Shown here piece after piece: positions 47,740 through 57,027 of a stretch of DNA of 64,000 nt; within the stretch, counting starts at the first letter, position 1; each line of letters starts with the position of its first letter. The notes beneath the pieces were generated by a model that worked only from the letters and a program-made list of their open reading frames with translations, ran no database searches and was not told where the DNA came from. The position numbers were made by a program, and so were the translations under genes. The DNA is taken from assembly GCF_000222685.1 (NCBI RefSeq), contig NZ_AFWJ01000300.1:1-64000 (forward strand), in the 5' to 3' direction. The DNA is from Vibrio nigripulchritudo ATCC 27043 (GTDB lineage: Bacteria > Pseudomonadota > Gammaproteobacteria > Enterobacterales > Vibrionaceae).

Positions 47740-48295
47740 TATGCACCCCCATATCCGATTGAGAATCTTCAAGCATCTCTTTGAGCTGGTTTCTGGCTCT
47801 GAACAATCGAGTCATTACTGTGTTTTTATTTAATTCCAGTATCTGCCCGATCTCTTCGCCACTAAACCCTCCAACAACTTGGAGAAACAGCGGTTCGCGA
47901 TACTCGATCTCTAATTTCATAATCTGATTTTGAAGCCACTGTTGTTGGTGATGCGGGTCATCACTGACTTTTGCATCATTCCCGTGGTCATCAATATCCA
48001 CCAATTCTAACTGTTTTCTCTCGAAACGACGTGCATTTTCACGGCGCAGAATCGTAATGAGCCAAGATTTCGCTGCTTTCTCATCCTGAAGACTATCAAT
48101 TGCTCTCCAGGCTCTTAAACAGGTTTCCTGAACCAAATCTTCTGCGACATGGCTGTCCTTACACAACCAGTACGCATAGCGATACAGGTCGGTATGATAA
48201 GCGCGCACGAGCGCTTCGTATCTTTTTTGCTTGTCCATATCAGAATTGACCGGACGCTTCTCTTTTTTCTTTCCAAAAAAATCGATTATCGACAC
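47732..48295 (-). CDS. ECF-type RNA polymerase sigma factor
   Basis: Protein of 187 aa with region 2 (RYAYWLCKDSHVAEDLVQETCLRAWRA) and region 4 (FLQVVGGFSGEEIGQILELNKNTVMTRLFRARNQLK). It belongs to the RpoE-like ECF family. The GTG start at 48295 has GGAGG five bases upstream; an internal ATG at 48238 fits homologues that begin MDKQ..., but lacks a close ribosome binding site. It is co-translated with the DUF3379 gene. It lies between fadL and fadI, so a role in envelope or fatty-acid stress is possible, but there is no direct evidence. Confidence 0.9.
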   Translation of the reverse strand: MSIIDFFGKKKEKRPVNSDMDKQKRYEALVRAYHTDLYRYAYWLCKDSHVAEDLVQETCLRAWRAIDSLQDEKAAKSWLITILRRENARRFERKQLELVDIDDHGNDAKVSDDPHHQQQWLQNQIMKLEIEYREPLFLQVVGGFSGEEIGQILELNKNTVMTRLFRARNQLKEMLEDSQSDMGVHNG

Positions 48296-48527
48296 CTGAG
48301 CCTCCGTTTGCTCTGGTTGTGTCTATGGAAGGTCAACACTTCTTAATTCTAACCTGCTGAAAGCAAGCGAACTTTTTGTTAAGAAGATTTTGGAGTGTCT
48401 ATAAGACATTGTTCAAAAAAGTTGCGAATGGCTTCTGTGAACAAAAATCCTCTTGGCAGCATTGCATAAACTACAAATAAATTGATCTAATTCAAAATCC
48501 ACATATGGAATCTGGTTATAGTACATC

Positions 48528-48684
48528 TTGTCATCTCGTTAGCCAGTATGGCTGACACGTTGAGCAAGATGACACTTCCTTTTGAAGGCTGACTTTACTT
48601 TCTCCTAATCAGGAAACTGATTTTTTGATTTTGGCGATACGCTATATATCTATTCCTGCCACACTATATGTGTGGTTTTTTTTT
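48528..48684 (+). ncRNA. Candidate intergenic small RNA
   Basis: Three hairpins follow each other on the + strand. The first is GTCATCT / AGATGAC (48530-48573), enclosing AGCCA-GTA-TGGCT. The second is AATCAG-GAAA-CTGATT plus TTTT (48607-48626). The third is CCACAC / GTGTGG with loop TATAT (48659-48675), directly followed by nine T, a strong intrinsic terminator of the kind seen on Hfq-dependent RNAs. TATAGT at 48517-48522 could be a -10, but I find no convincing -35. No gene ends nearby on this strand, so the terminator needs a local transcript. Confidence 0.5.
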
Positions 48685-48872
48685 GGTTACAGTTCCAGAT
48701 TCACAGTTTTAATGTAACTTAATCTGCCTATTTATCACAGTTATCCCCCGTCTTTTCTACCTTTCATATAGTATTTCTTTAACCGATGTCTCTACATTTT
48801 AGCTCTAGATCACGCTATAAAAGAAAAAGCGATTCAAACATGCGTTTTAATCTGATAACATTTTTGTTACAT

Positions 48873-48889
48873 AACAGGTCTGACCTCTT
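48873..48889 (+). promoter_or_regulatory. FadR operator of fadIJ
   Basis: AACAGGTCTGACCTCTT matches the FadR consensus AACTGGTCNGACNTGTT at 13 of 15 defined positions. It overlaps the region just before the AAGGAG ribosome binding site (48891-48896) of fadI. It predicts repression by FadR and release by long-chain acyl-CoA. Confidence 0.8.
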
Positions 48890-48901
48890 TAAGGAGAAAC
48901 A

Positions 48902-50209
48902 ATGGGCATTCAGGATTTAAGGACGCGTTCCGGTGAAAGGATAGCGGTTGTCGCAGGGCTCAGAACGCCATTTGCAAGGCAGAGTACCGAGTTTTCTCAA
49001 GTCCCTGCCGTGGACTTAGGAAAGATGGTTGTGAGCGAAATGCTGACTCGTGCGGACATTGATCCAGCCCTGATTGATCAAGTTGTATTTGGGCAAGTAG
49101 TTCAGATGCCTGAAGCTCCTAACATCGCACGTGAAATTGTTCTGGGTACAGGAATGAACATCCATACTGACGCTTACAGTGTTACCCGAGCGTGTGCAAC
49201 CAGCTTTCAGGCAGCCGTGAACGTGACGGAAAGTATTATGGCGGGCGCAATAGATATCGGTGTTGCCGGGGGAGCCGATTCCTCTTCTGTGCTACCAATT
49301 GGCGTTTCAAAAAAACTAGCTGCGTCACTCCTTGCATTGAGCAAAGCAAAAAAGGCGGGTCAGAAACTTTCAATTTTACGCAAGCTGTCATTTAAAGATC
49401 TTATGCCAGTTCCTCCTGCTGTTGCTGAATACTCAACCGGATTATCAATGGGGCAAACCGCCGAACAAATGGCGAAAACCCATGGCATTACCCGACAGGC
49501 TCAGGACGAGTTGGCTCATCGCTCTCATACTCTGGCTGCTCAGGCTTGGAAGGAAGGGAAGATTCGTGATGAAGTGATGACGGCGTTCCCAGAACCTTAT
49601 AAAAAATGGCTCGATACCGATAACAACATCCGTCAGGATTCTACCATTGAGGGCTATGCCAAGCTCCGTCCAGCGTTTGATCGCCAGTACGGCAGTGTAA
49701 CGGCAGCAAATGCGACTCCATTAACCGACGGTGCTGCTTCTTTATTAATTATGCGCGAAGGGCGTGCAAAAGAGCTCGGTTTAGAAATCATGGGCTTTAT
49801 TCGCTCTTATGCGTTTTCTGCTATTGATGTCAAAGAAGACATGCTAATGGGTCCTTCACACGCGACTCCTATTGCGCTGGACCGCGCTGGGATAAACTTA
49901 TCTGATCTCACTCTTATCGATATGCATGAAGCCTTCGCTGCACAAACTCTGGCAAACGTGAAGATGTTTGCCAGCGACAAATTCGCAAAAGAGGTGTTGG
50001 GAAGAGATAAAGCGATTGGCGAGATTGATATGGACAAATTCAATGTGCTGGGTGGTTCAATTGCTTATGGTCACCCATTTGCCGCGACAGGTGCGCGCAT
50101 GATTACTCAAACACTGCGAGAACTGAAACGACGCGGTGGTGGGCTGGCATTGAATACGGCATGTGCGGCTGGTGGGCTAGGCGCTGCGATGATTTTGGAG
50201 GTGGAGTAA
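48902..50209 (+). CDS. fadI: 3-ketoacyl-CoA thiolase FadI
   Basis: Thiolase of the FadI-FadJ beta-oxidation complex; it cleaves 3-ketoacyl-CoA with CoA to acetyl-CoA. The protein is 435 aa. The catalytic Cys is near residue 99 (RACATSFQA), with His in [16 protein letters not shown] and the second Cys in [19 protein letters not shown] lies 5 bases before the ATG. Its stop overlaps the fadJ start (TAATG). Confidence 0.96.
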   Translation: MGIQDLRTRSGERIAVVAGLRTPFARQSTEFSQVPAVDLGKMVVSEMLTRADIDPALIDQVVFGQVVQMPEAPNIAREIVLGTGMNIHTDAYSVTRACATSFQAAVNVTESIMAGAIDIGVAGGADSSSVLPIGVSKKLAASLLALSKAKKAGQKLSILRKLSFKDLMPVPPAVAEYSTGLSMGQTAEQMAKTHGITRQAQDELAHRSHTLAAQAWKEGKIRDEVMTAFPEPYKKWLDTDNNIRQDSTIEGYAKLRPAFDRQYGSVTAANATPLTDGAASLLIMREGRAKELGLEIMGFIRSYAFSAIDVKEDMLMGPSHATPIALDRAGINLSDLTLIDMHEAFAAQTLANVKMFASDKFAKEVLGRDKAIGEIDMDKFNVLGGSIAYGHPFAATGARMITQTLRELKRRGGGLALNTACAAGGLGAAMILEVE

Positions 50210-52326
50210 TGGCGGGTCAAAGTGCATTTACGCTAACAATTGATGAACAGAATCTGGCGTGGCTAGCGATTGATGTTCCGGGTGAGAAAATGAACACCCT
50301 TCAAGCTGAGTTTGCCGACGAAATGCAGGCGATTTTGCTTGAACTTGAAGCGAAAAAGAACGAGCTGAAAGGATTAGTTATCCACTCCTTAAAGCCCGAC
50401 AACTTTGTTGCTGGTGCGGATGTGCGAATGCTGGATGCGTGTACAACCGCAGAAGAGGCTGAAGGGCTGGCAAAACAGGGGCAACAAATGTTTGCTCGGC
50501 TTGAAGCTTTGCCTTTTGCCACAGTGGCTGCCATTCACGGTCCATGTCTCGGTGGCGGCTTGGAGCTTGCCCTAGCGTGTGACTACCGAGTGTGTACCGA
50601 TTCCGATAAAACGCGTCTTGGTCTGCCTGAAGTTCAGCTAGGCCTGTTACCTGGCTCAGGTGGTACACAGCGTCTGCCAAGGCTAATTGGTCTGCTGAAT
50701 TCGTTGGATCTCATTCTTACGGGTAAACAGCTCAGAGCAAAGAAAGCCAAAAAGCTGGGCGTGGTTGATGCAAGTGTGCCGCATTCCATTTTACTTGATG
50801 TCGCGAAACAGTTTGCGGGCAAGAAAAAAGCGAAATTCAAAGCAGACACCAAAGAAAAGCTGATTTCTGGCAACAGGCTCGGTCGTAAGCTGGTGTTTGA
50901 TCAGGCAGTCAAAAAGACTTTGGCAAAGACGCGCGGAAACTACCCGGCAGCCGAAGCCATTCTTGCGGTGATCGGTGAAGGTCTGGAAAAGGGGCTGGAA
51001 GCGGGGCTTGCCATCGAAGCGAAGAAATTCGGTCAGTTGTGTATGACGTCTGAATCGAAGGCATTGCGCTCTATCTTTTTCGCCACAACAGAAATGAAGA
51101 AAGAAAACGGCAGTGACGCCCAGCCAAGAAAGATCAACCAGGTTGGTGTGCTTGGCGGCGGCTTGATGGGGGCAGGCATCAGCCATGTCTCCGTTTCCAA
51201 AGCGAAAGTGCCGGTTCGAGTGAAAGATGTGTCTAACGACGGCGTGATGAACGCGCTGAATTACAACTTTAAGTTGTTTTCTAAGCAGAAAAAGCGCCGC
51301 ATCCTTTCCAAAGCGGGTTTGCAATTCAATATGTCCCAATTAACCGGAGGGACGGATTACACGGGTTATCGCGGAACCGACATGGTGATCGAGGCTGTGT
51401 TTGAAGATTTAGGTCTGAAACAGACGATGGTGAAAGACATTGAGGAGAACAGTAAAGCGTCGACTATTTTTGCGACCAATACGTCTTCATTGCCGATACA
51501 CCAAATTGCGGCTGAATGTGAGCGTCCGGAAAATGTTGTGGGTCTTCATTACTTCAGCCCGGCAGAGAAAATGCCACTGGTGGAGGTGATTCCTCACGAA
51601 GGGACATCCGATGAAGTGATTTCAACGGCGGTAGACTTTGCTCGTAAGCAAGGTAAAACCCCGATTGTGGTTGCCGATAAAGCGGGCTTCTACGTGAACA
51701 GGATTCTTGCACCCTACATGAATGAAGCCGCGCATCTGCTGTTAAGTGGTGAGCCTATCGAAGTTCTGGATGAGGCACTGCTCAATTTCGGATTCCCGGT
51801 AGGACCAATCACCTTGCTGGATGAAGTGGGCGTCGATGTTGGGGCTAAAATCATTCCAATTCTGGTGGAAGAACTCGGGGCGCGTTTCAAAGCACCGGAT
51901 GTGTTCGATACCTTGCTCAATGATGGGCGCAAAGGTCGTAAGAGTGGCAAGGGTTTCTACACCTACAAAGGTAAGAAAAAGGACGTCGATAAGAGCGTAT
52001 ACAAACTACTTAAGCTGACGCCAGAATCCAAATTACCAGAAAAAGACGTTGCACTTCGCTGTGTGTTACCGATGTTAAATGAAGCCGTACGATGTCTGGA
52101 TGAAGGAATCATTCGTAGTGCGCGTGATGGCGATATCGGTGCTATTTTCGGTATTGGGTTCCCTCCATTCTTAGGTGGACCGTTCCGTTACATGGACCAG
52201 ATTGGGCTGAAAGAGCTGGTGAACATCATGAATGAGTTCGCCCAGAAGTATGGGGATCGCTTCGCTCCGTGCGATGGTCTGCTTACCCGTGCGGGCAACG
52301 ATGAAACCTTTCATTCTGCATCTTAG
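50209..52326 (+). CDS. fadJ: Multifunctional fatty acid oxidation protein FadJ
   Basis: Enoyl-CoA hydratase / 3-hydroxyacyl-CoA dehydrogenase (epimerase) of 705 aa. The N-terminal crotonase domain (about 8-195) has [10 protein letters not shown] and the oxyanion loop [17 protein letters not shown]; the NAD-binding domain (about 310-490) has [12 protein letters not shown]; the C-terminal 3HCDH domains (about 495-700) have [14 protein letters not shown]. It is coupled to fadI. In E. coli sixA adjoins fadJ; here an unrelated gene follows. Confidence 0.96.
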   Translation: MAGQSAFTLTIDEQNLAWLAIDVPGEKMNTLQAEFADEMQAILLELEAKKNELKGLVIHSLKPDNFVAGADVRMLDACTTAEEAEGLAKQGQQMFARLEALPFATVAAIHGPCLGGGLELALACDYRVCTDSDKTRLGLPEVQLGLLPGSGGTQRLPRLIGLLNSLDLILTGKQLRAKKAKKLGVVDASVPHSILLDVAKQFAGKKKAKFKADTKEKLISGNRLGRKLVFDQAVKKTLAKTRGNYPAAEAILAVIGEGLEKGLEAGLAIEAKKFGQLCMTSESKALRSIFFATTEMKKENGSDAQPRKINQVGVLGGGLMGAGISHVSVSKAKVPVRVKDVSNDGVMNALNYNFKLFSKQKKRRILSKAGLQFNMSQLTGGTDYTGYRGTDMVIEAVFEDLGLKQTMVKDIEENSKASTIFATNTSSLPIHQIAAECERPENVVGLHYFSPAEKMPLVEVIPHEGTSDEVISTAVDFARKQGKTPIVVADKAGFYVNRILAPYMNEAAHLLLSGEPIEVLDEALLNFGFPVGPITLLDEVGVDVGAKIIPILVEELGARFKAPDVFDTLLNDGRKGRKSGKGFYTYKGKKKDVDKSVYKLLKLTPESKLPEKDVALRCVLPMLNEAVRCLDEGIIRSARDGDIGAIFGIGFPPFLGGPFRYMDQIGLKELVNIMNEFAQKYGDRFAPCDGLLTRAGNDETFHSAS

Positions 52327-52349
52327 AAATAAGAAAAGCGTCAAGTTCA

Positions 52350-52380
52350 TAAGCCGGTCGAAAACCGGCTTATTTTTTAT
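52350..52380 (+). terminator. Intrinsic terminator after fadJ
   Basis: Nine-base stem TAAGCCGGT / ACCGGCTTA with loop CGAAA and tail TTTTTTAT, 24 bases after the fadJ stop. Confidence 0.9.
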
Positions 52381-52539
52381 TTGGCACGGGTGGCATTTTG
52401 ATTACTTAGGTCGCGTGACAAAAGTATGACAATTTGGATCACAGCTCCCCAATTTAGAACTAAGTGTAAAGGCGTGAATATTCCCTTCTGCGCATAGGGA
52501 GTAGACTTTATTTCTGAAAGATAGATATCAGGAGTGGCT

Positions 52540-53583
52540 ATGCTAGGTAACACAATAAAATCCGACATTTATGTCGGCAGTGTAGTAGAAACGCTTGTCA
52601 ATGAAATGGCTATTGACCCGCAATCACTCACTACTACTAAATTTGCGCAGTATCTGGATGATTATGGGGTGGACAAAAACCCTTCTTTGGTTACGCACTT
52701 CGGTAACGGCGTGGTGAAAGAAGGCTTATTATCCATCAGTTCTCAAAACGTTTGGGTAAATGGGGAAAATAAATCTGTCACCGACGTTTCTGTATGGAAA
52801 TGGAACACAGAAGGGCTCAAGGAAGCGTTGGTTACCACAAATACGGATGTGATTAACGTAAAAAACTTCGTCGATGTGAATATTCGTTCTATGTCGGACA
52901 ACGGAGCCACGGTCAACGTTTACGGAGCCAAGCGAGGTGACATCACCACAGGAAACGGAAACGATGAAGTTAACGTTCATGTACTTTCGAACGGTGGGGC
53001 ATGGAGTAATGAATTCAACATTGATACTGGCGATGGCAATGACACTATCCGTTTCTTTGAGATAGCTGGTGGGGATTATACCGAGTTCAATATCTCTGCC
53101 GGGAAAGGAAACGACATTGTTAACGTGATGGACTTGTCTGCACCGGATTGTACAAGCCACAGAGAAGTTCACGGCGGTGAAGGGGTCGATGCATTGTATC
53201 TGAGCGGAGACAATGCCGTTCAGTTTACCGGCTTTGAAGTGGTCATCGGAGATGGTGCATCTAACCTTCATATTACGAAAGACTTACTTGATAACAACCT
53301 TCAGGGGACATGGGCAGACAATGACGACGGCGGCGCCAATGTTATGGTCTTTACCGATGTGAACTTGACGATTGATGTCGGGCTGGCGGAATATGCTGGA
53401 TACTTCTCTACGTATACGGCTGAAGATCTGTCATCAGCGATGACTCAGCGACTGAATGATTTTGGTGTCGACTACACCGCAGACTACACCATCGCGGAGT
53501 TCTACACTGAGACTGGCGACTATCTGATCGTGACCGATACCAGCGCCGACAACTTGATTAATTCAGTGATCGATTTGGTGTGA
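52540..53583 (+). CDS. RTX-repeat (calcium-binding type) protein, function unknown
   Basis: Protein of 347 aa starting at the ATG five bases after AGGAG; a GTG at 52534 overlaps that ribosome binding site. It has no signal peptide or membrane segment and is acidic. Four degenerate RTX nonapeptides, TGNGNDEVN (137), TGDGNDTIR (163), AGKGNDIVN (187) and GGEGVDALY (212), lie about 25 residues apart instead of back to back. Residues 1-110 and 230-347 match no domain I know. RTX motifs suggest secretion by a type I system through an uncleaved C-terminus (…NLINSVIDLV), but no such transporter is nearby. It is probably monocistronic with its own terminator. Confidence 0.7.
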   Translation: MLGNTIKSDIYVGSVVETLVNEMAIDPQSLTTTKFAQYLDDYGVDKNPSLVTHFGNGVVKEGLLSISSQNVWVNGENKSVTDVSVWKWNTEGLKEALVTTNTDVINVKNFVDVNIRSMSDNGATVNVYGAKRGDITTGNGNDEVNVHVLSNGGAWSNEFNIDTGDGNDTIRFFEIAGGDYTEFNISAGKGNDIVNVMDLSAPDCTSHREVHGGEGVDALYLSGDNAVQFTGFEVVIGDGASNLHITKDLLDNNLQGTWADNDDGGANVMVFTDVNLTIDVGLAEYAGYFSTYTAEDLSSAMTQRLNDFGVDYTADYTIAEFYTETGDYLIVTDTSADNLINSVIDLV

Positions 53584-53637
53584 ACGTAGCAGCACTTTAA
53601 ATTCGTACTTAACTTGATTTCAATTGTTCAAAGTAAG

Positions 53638-53676
53638 ATGAAGTTCTTGGGTTACCTCCCCGAGAACTTCATTTTT
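53638..53676 (+). terminator. Intrinsic terminator after the RTX-repeat gene
   Basis: Ten-base stem ATGAAGTTCT / AGAACTTCAT with a 15-base loop, followed by TTTTT on the + strand. It also lies just past the end of the - strand kinase gene, where its tail is poor. Confidence 0.8.
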
Positions 53677-53687
53677 ACCTAACTTAT

Positions 53688-55211
53688 TTAAAAGGATAGA
53701 TTGTCCACTTTAGGTATGGGCGTGCCTTCAATGAGCTTCCTGTAAGCTTCAATGTAAGGAAAGTAGGCGTTATGGATTTCGGCTCTCGGTTTGTAGACCT
53801 TTCTAGACGTGCAAATATCTGAAATGGCTTTTTCAAAATTCTCGAATAACCCGACAGATACTCCTGCGGTTATCGCTGTACCCAACGCAGTCGCTTCTTT
53901 GTTATCCATCTCAACATATGGAAGGTTTAGGATGTCGGCCTTCATTTGATTCCAAAGCGAATTGTTTGCCATCCCACTTACCCCCCTTACTTCCTTAACT
54001 TGCTCTCCAAGGTCGTCTGAAAGTTGGGTGAAAGTGAGGGATAAGTCATAAGCTAAAGCTTCTAAAAAGGAACGATATAGGTGAGCCCTTTTGTGTCCCC
54101 AATTCAATCCAACGAATGCTCCGGCGTTTACACTTGCGTCTGGTGGACAAGCGCGACCACCAAAATGAGGGTTACAGAGTAAACCATCAGACCCTGGCGC
54201 GATGGATTTTGCTTCCTGTGAGAGAGTTTCGTAGTGGCTAATATGGTTGGTATAGTCACCAAACATGAGATCAGCAAGCCACTTTTGAGTCAGCCCTCCT
54301 CCATTAATGAACACAGAAGGGTGGCAAATGTTTGGCACAGGAGAGCCAAAAATCTCGCCAACTTTTCCTATGTGGTCATAAGAGGCATGAGAAGTAGACA
54401 TGGAAAGAATTGGATAAGTGCCAGCTATATCCACTGCAACATTCTGTGAAAAGCCTCCAGCTCCAACAATACTGGCTGGAGTGTCACCAAGGCCTGCGAT
54501 AACGGGAGTTCCGATAGGTATTGAGGTTTGAGTAGATAGTTTACCTGTTGTGTAAGCCACAATATCCGTGGATTCTGCAATATGGGGTAGAAGCTCCAGA
54601 TCTATGTTGAGCTTGGAAGCGATACCATGATCCCACTGCTGGCTCTTTTTATTCGAAAGACCAGTCATCCAAAGCAGAGACTTGTCAATAACCCAGTCTT
54701 CCGGTGGAAGCTCTGAAAGATGACCCACTATATAGCTAGTAATAGGTACGACTTTAACCGTTTTTTCAAAGCTTTCTGGCGACAGGTCTTCCATCCATTT
54801 CACTTTTGGAGCCAGAGTCGGGTACCAGGTTCCGGTCACATTTCGGATCTCAGCACCGTAATCACGCACCATGTTTTCATAGTGTGGGAGAAAACGCGTA
54901 TCTAAAGATGTGGTGTAGGGGAAAGTGGGAGAACCATGTTTATCAACACCTAGTACTCCGCCCATCATGCCAGATACACCTATTACACCAACATCGTTTG
55001 CTGAAAAAGAGTCTGACGAAAATAGGTGATTTATCGACGATAACATCGAATCATACATCGCGTTTATGTCGTACGTCGCTTTACCGTTCGTGTCTGTATC
55101 TGGTGTATATGTCTGCTTATGTTCTCCCAGTAGCTTTCCTGAACTGCTGAAGACAGACAAAAGCATTCCACTAGAGCCTAGATCAATGGTCAATATTAGT
55201 TGTTTAGTCAT
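53688..55211 (-). CDS. FGGY-family carbohydrate kinase
   Basis: Protein of 507 aa from ATG 55211, preceded by AGGTGG at good spacing. The FGGY N-terminal domain (about 4-245) begins LTIDLGSSGMLLSVFSSSG and the C-terminal domain (about 255-450) contains GLGDTPASIVGAGG and the family signature region GVSGMANNSLWNQMKADILN. It phosphorylates a sugar, ketose or polyol; the substrate cannot be read from sequence. The gene is 34 bases after the GlpD-like gene in the same operon, so the two probably act on the same pathway. Confidence 0.9.
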   Translation of the reverse strand: MTKQLILTIDLGSSGMLLSVFSSSGKLLGEHKQTYTPDTDTNGKATYDINAMYDSMLSSINHLFSSDSFSANDVGVIGVSGMMGGVLGVDKHGSPTFPYTTSLDTRFLPHYENMVRDYGAEIRNVTGTWYPTLAPKVKWMEDLSPESFEKTVKVVPITSYIVGHLSELPPEDWVIDKSLLWMTGLSNKKSQQWDHGIASKLNIDLELLPHIAESTDIVAYTTGKLSTQTSIPIGTPVIAGLGDTPASIVGAGGFSQNVAVDIAGTYPILSMSTSHASYDHIGKVGEIFGSPVPNICHPSVFINGGGLTQKWLADLMFGDYTNHISHYETLSQEAKSIAPGSDGLLCNPHFGGRACPPDASVNAGAFVGLNWGHKRAHLYRSFLEALAYDLSLTFTQLSDDLGEQVKEVRGVSGMANNSLWNQMKADILNLPYVEMDNKEATALGTAITAGVSVGLFENFEKAISDICTSRKVYKPRAEIHNAYFPYIEAYRKLIEGTPIPKVDNLSF

Positions 55212-55245
55212 AACTGCCACCTAATTTTAATTTTGAGTGATTCAC

Positions 55246-56871
55246 TTATTGGCATTGAAGCTCTGAAGAACTAAATACACGATTATTTGCGACTTCTTCC
55301 TGATACTTAATGATTTCCGAATTTAGTCGGTCTCTAGACCAGTTAAGTTCATGGGCAACGAGCTTTCCAATCACGTTTAGCTGAGACAGACCCGCATCCT
55401 TTAACTGAAAAAAGATATTAGTACGCCGTATCAAAACATCGGTCAGATGAACGACATGCTCGTGACGGGTTATATAACGAATTTCTGCTGGAGTAAGAGG
55501 AAAACCAGGACCGAAAGCTTCCAACTTATCGTCTAAAGAGGAAGTGAGCATAAGTACCTTTGACGCGTTACTGCCAAAGTTACGCTGTATTCTCTCTATA
55601 TCGTGTTCAGACAAAACGCTGTTATGAATAGGATTGTGCTTGGAGAAGTATTCTCCACCAGAAATAGGAGTGATGTGACTTAAGCTCTTTGTTTTGTCGA
55701 GCTTTTCTGTTGCCTCAACAAAATCAATGGTTTCCTCTGCCATTAGGCGGCAGGTACTCAACTTTCCGCCAGCCAGAGTGTACAGCCCAGATGAACTTTG
55801 AGTGATCAGATGGCGCCTTGATACTTTACTGGCGTCAGATATTGAATCCGATCTTATCAGGGGTCTTAAGCCCGACCATGCTGAAATGATGTCCTGCTTC
55901 GTTAGTTTAGCGTCTGGAAACATTTCATTGGTAGCATTCAGTACATGCAATATATCAGCATCTGTTATAGATGGGTTATCAATGTCACCGTCGTAATAGG
56001 AATCAGTAGCGCCAGCAAATACGTACCCATCTTCATCCCTTGGCAATACCCAGTTCATGCGGCCATTATCACTGGCAACATGCATGAATACACCATGGTT
56101 AACGTTCAATCTCTCACTGCTAAATGCAAGGTGGACACCCTTTGAAGGTTTCATCAAAGGTTTAGCATTAGGATCATCAATTAACCGGATAGAGTCGACG
56201 CCAGGACCGCAGGCGTTGATTACGTATGAAGCTGATATTTCAAAGTTTTGATTTAATATCTGATTCGTTGCTTTAACTCCACAAACTTTGCCATTGTTAT
56301 AAAGTAAATCCGTTACCTGCGTATAGTTCATGGCGACGGCTCCATGAGACACAGCGCTTTTAAGGGTATCGATCGTCAATCTGGCGTCATTGGTTGCCAA
56401 GTCATGGAACAACCCTGCCCCTTTAAGTCCATTTGAGTTGAGCAGAGGCTCTTTATCTTTCAGTTTCTTCTTACTAAATATTCTACTTTTTCTGTTTTGA
56501 GGGTTACCTGATACAAAATCGTAAAAAGTCAGCGCGATCTTGAGCTGCCAGGGGCGATATTTGCCCTGTGAGTTTGATATGAACAGAATAGGCTGAGTTT
56601 TAGCTAGATGAGGAGCTATGTATAACTGTGTTTCTCGTTCTCTGCAGGATTCACGAACGACCTTTAGGTCAAGGGTTTCCAGGTATCTCACGCCTCCGTG
56701 TATGAGTTTACCTGAACGGCTACTCGTTCCTGAAGAGAAGTCATTCTTCTCCAGTACGGCGACTGAGTACCCTCTCAGTGCAGCCTCGCGAGCAAGAGAA
56801 ACACCTGAAATGCCTCCACCAATTATCAAAAAATCATAGGCTTGGGATGAACCATTGCTATTCGAATCCAT
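55246..56871 (-). CDS. GlpD-like FAD-dependent dehydrogenase
   Basis: Protein of 541 aa related to glycerol-3-phosphate dehydrogenase and to EryB-type polyol-phosphate dehydrogenases. The FAD-binding motif is IIGGGISGVSLAREAALRG (about 15-33), followed by SSGTSSRSGKLIHGGVRYL, typical of GlpD; the DAO domain runs to about 360 and a GlpD-type C-terminal domain follows. AAGGAGG precedes the ATG. It heads the operon with the FGGY kinase. Likely reaction: oxidation of a phosphorylated polyol to a ketose phosphate, electrons to quinone. Substrate unknown. Confidence 0.88.
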   Translation of the reverse strand: MDSNSNGSSQAYDFLIIGGGISGVSLAREAALRGYSVAVLEKNDFSSGTSSRSGKLIHGGVRYLETLDLKVVRESCRERETQLYIAPHLAKTQPILFISNSQGKYRPWQLKIALTFYDFVSGNPQNRKSRIFSKKKLKDKEPLLNSNGLKGAGLFHDLATNDARLTIDTLKSAVSHGAVAMNYTQVTDLLYNNGKVCGVKATNQILNQNFEISASYVINACGPGVDSIRLIDDPNAKPLMKPSKGVHLAFSSERLNVNHGVFMHVASDNGRMNWVLPRDEDGYVFAGATDSYYDGDIDNPSITDADILHVLNATNEMFPDAKLTKQDIISAWSGLRPLIRSDSISDASKVSRRHLITQSSSGLYTLAGGKLSTCRLMAEETIDFVEATEKLDKTKSLSHITPISGGEYFSKHNPIHNSVLSEHDIERIQRNFGSNASKVLMLTSSLDDKLEAFGPGFPLTPAEIRYITRHEHVVHLTDVLIRRTNIFFQLKDAGLSQLNVIGKLVAHELNWSRDRLNSEIIKYQEEVANNRVFSSSELQCQ

Positions 56872-56982
56872 TTTCCCTCCTTGGAAAATGACAGTTTAAT
56901 ATAATGATGTGTAGTTTTTTATAGCATTGTGGTGTTTTTGTGTAAAGTTCCGTGTTGTGTTTTGTGTTCTTTAGATATAAAA
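56872..56982 (-). promoter_or_regulatory. Promoter region of the dehydrogenase-kinase operon
   Basis: This AT-rich region holds the putative operator CCACAATGCT on the - strand (56923-56932), an 8/10 match to the ACATWRTGCT motif found before the other units of the locus. No clear -35/-10 pair can be named. Confidence 0.45.
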
Positions 56983-57008
56983 AAACCGAATCAATCGTGA
57001 TTCGGTTT
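56976..57008 (-). terminator. Terminator of the deoR-family gene
   Basis: Eleven-base stem AAACCGAATCA / TGATTCGGTTT (56983-57008, loop ATCG) followed on the - strand by TTTTATATC. It ends the regulator transcript 19 bases after its stop and separates it from the downstream dehydrogenase operon. Confidence 0.88.
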
Positions 57009-57027
57009 GTCAATGTCGCATTATCGA

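Larger units (their letters stand above)
48296..48901. promoter_or_regulatory. 606-base intergenic region between the sigma gene and fadI
   Basis: This AT-rich region has no credible ORF. It holds the promoter of the - strand sigma operon (near 48300-48420, with no clear -35/-10), a candidate small RNA on the + strand (48528-48684), and the fadIJ promoter with a FadR operator (48873-48889). Confidence 0.6.

Noticed and set aside
52424-52442. CRP-like site upstream of the RTX-repeat gene
   Set aside because: TGACA and TCACA are present, but the gap is 7 bases rather than 6 and the left half lacks TGTGA.
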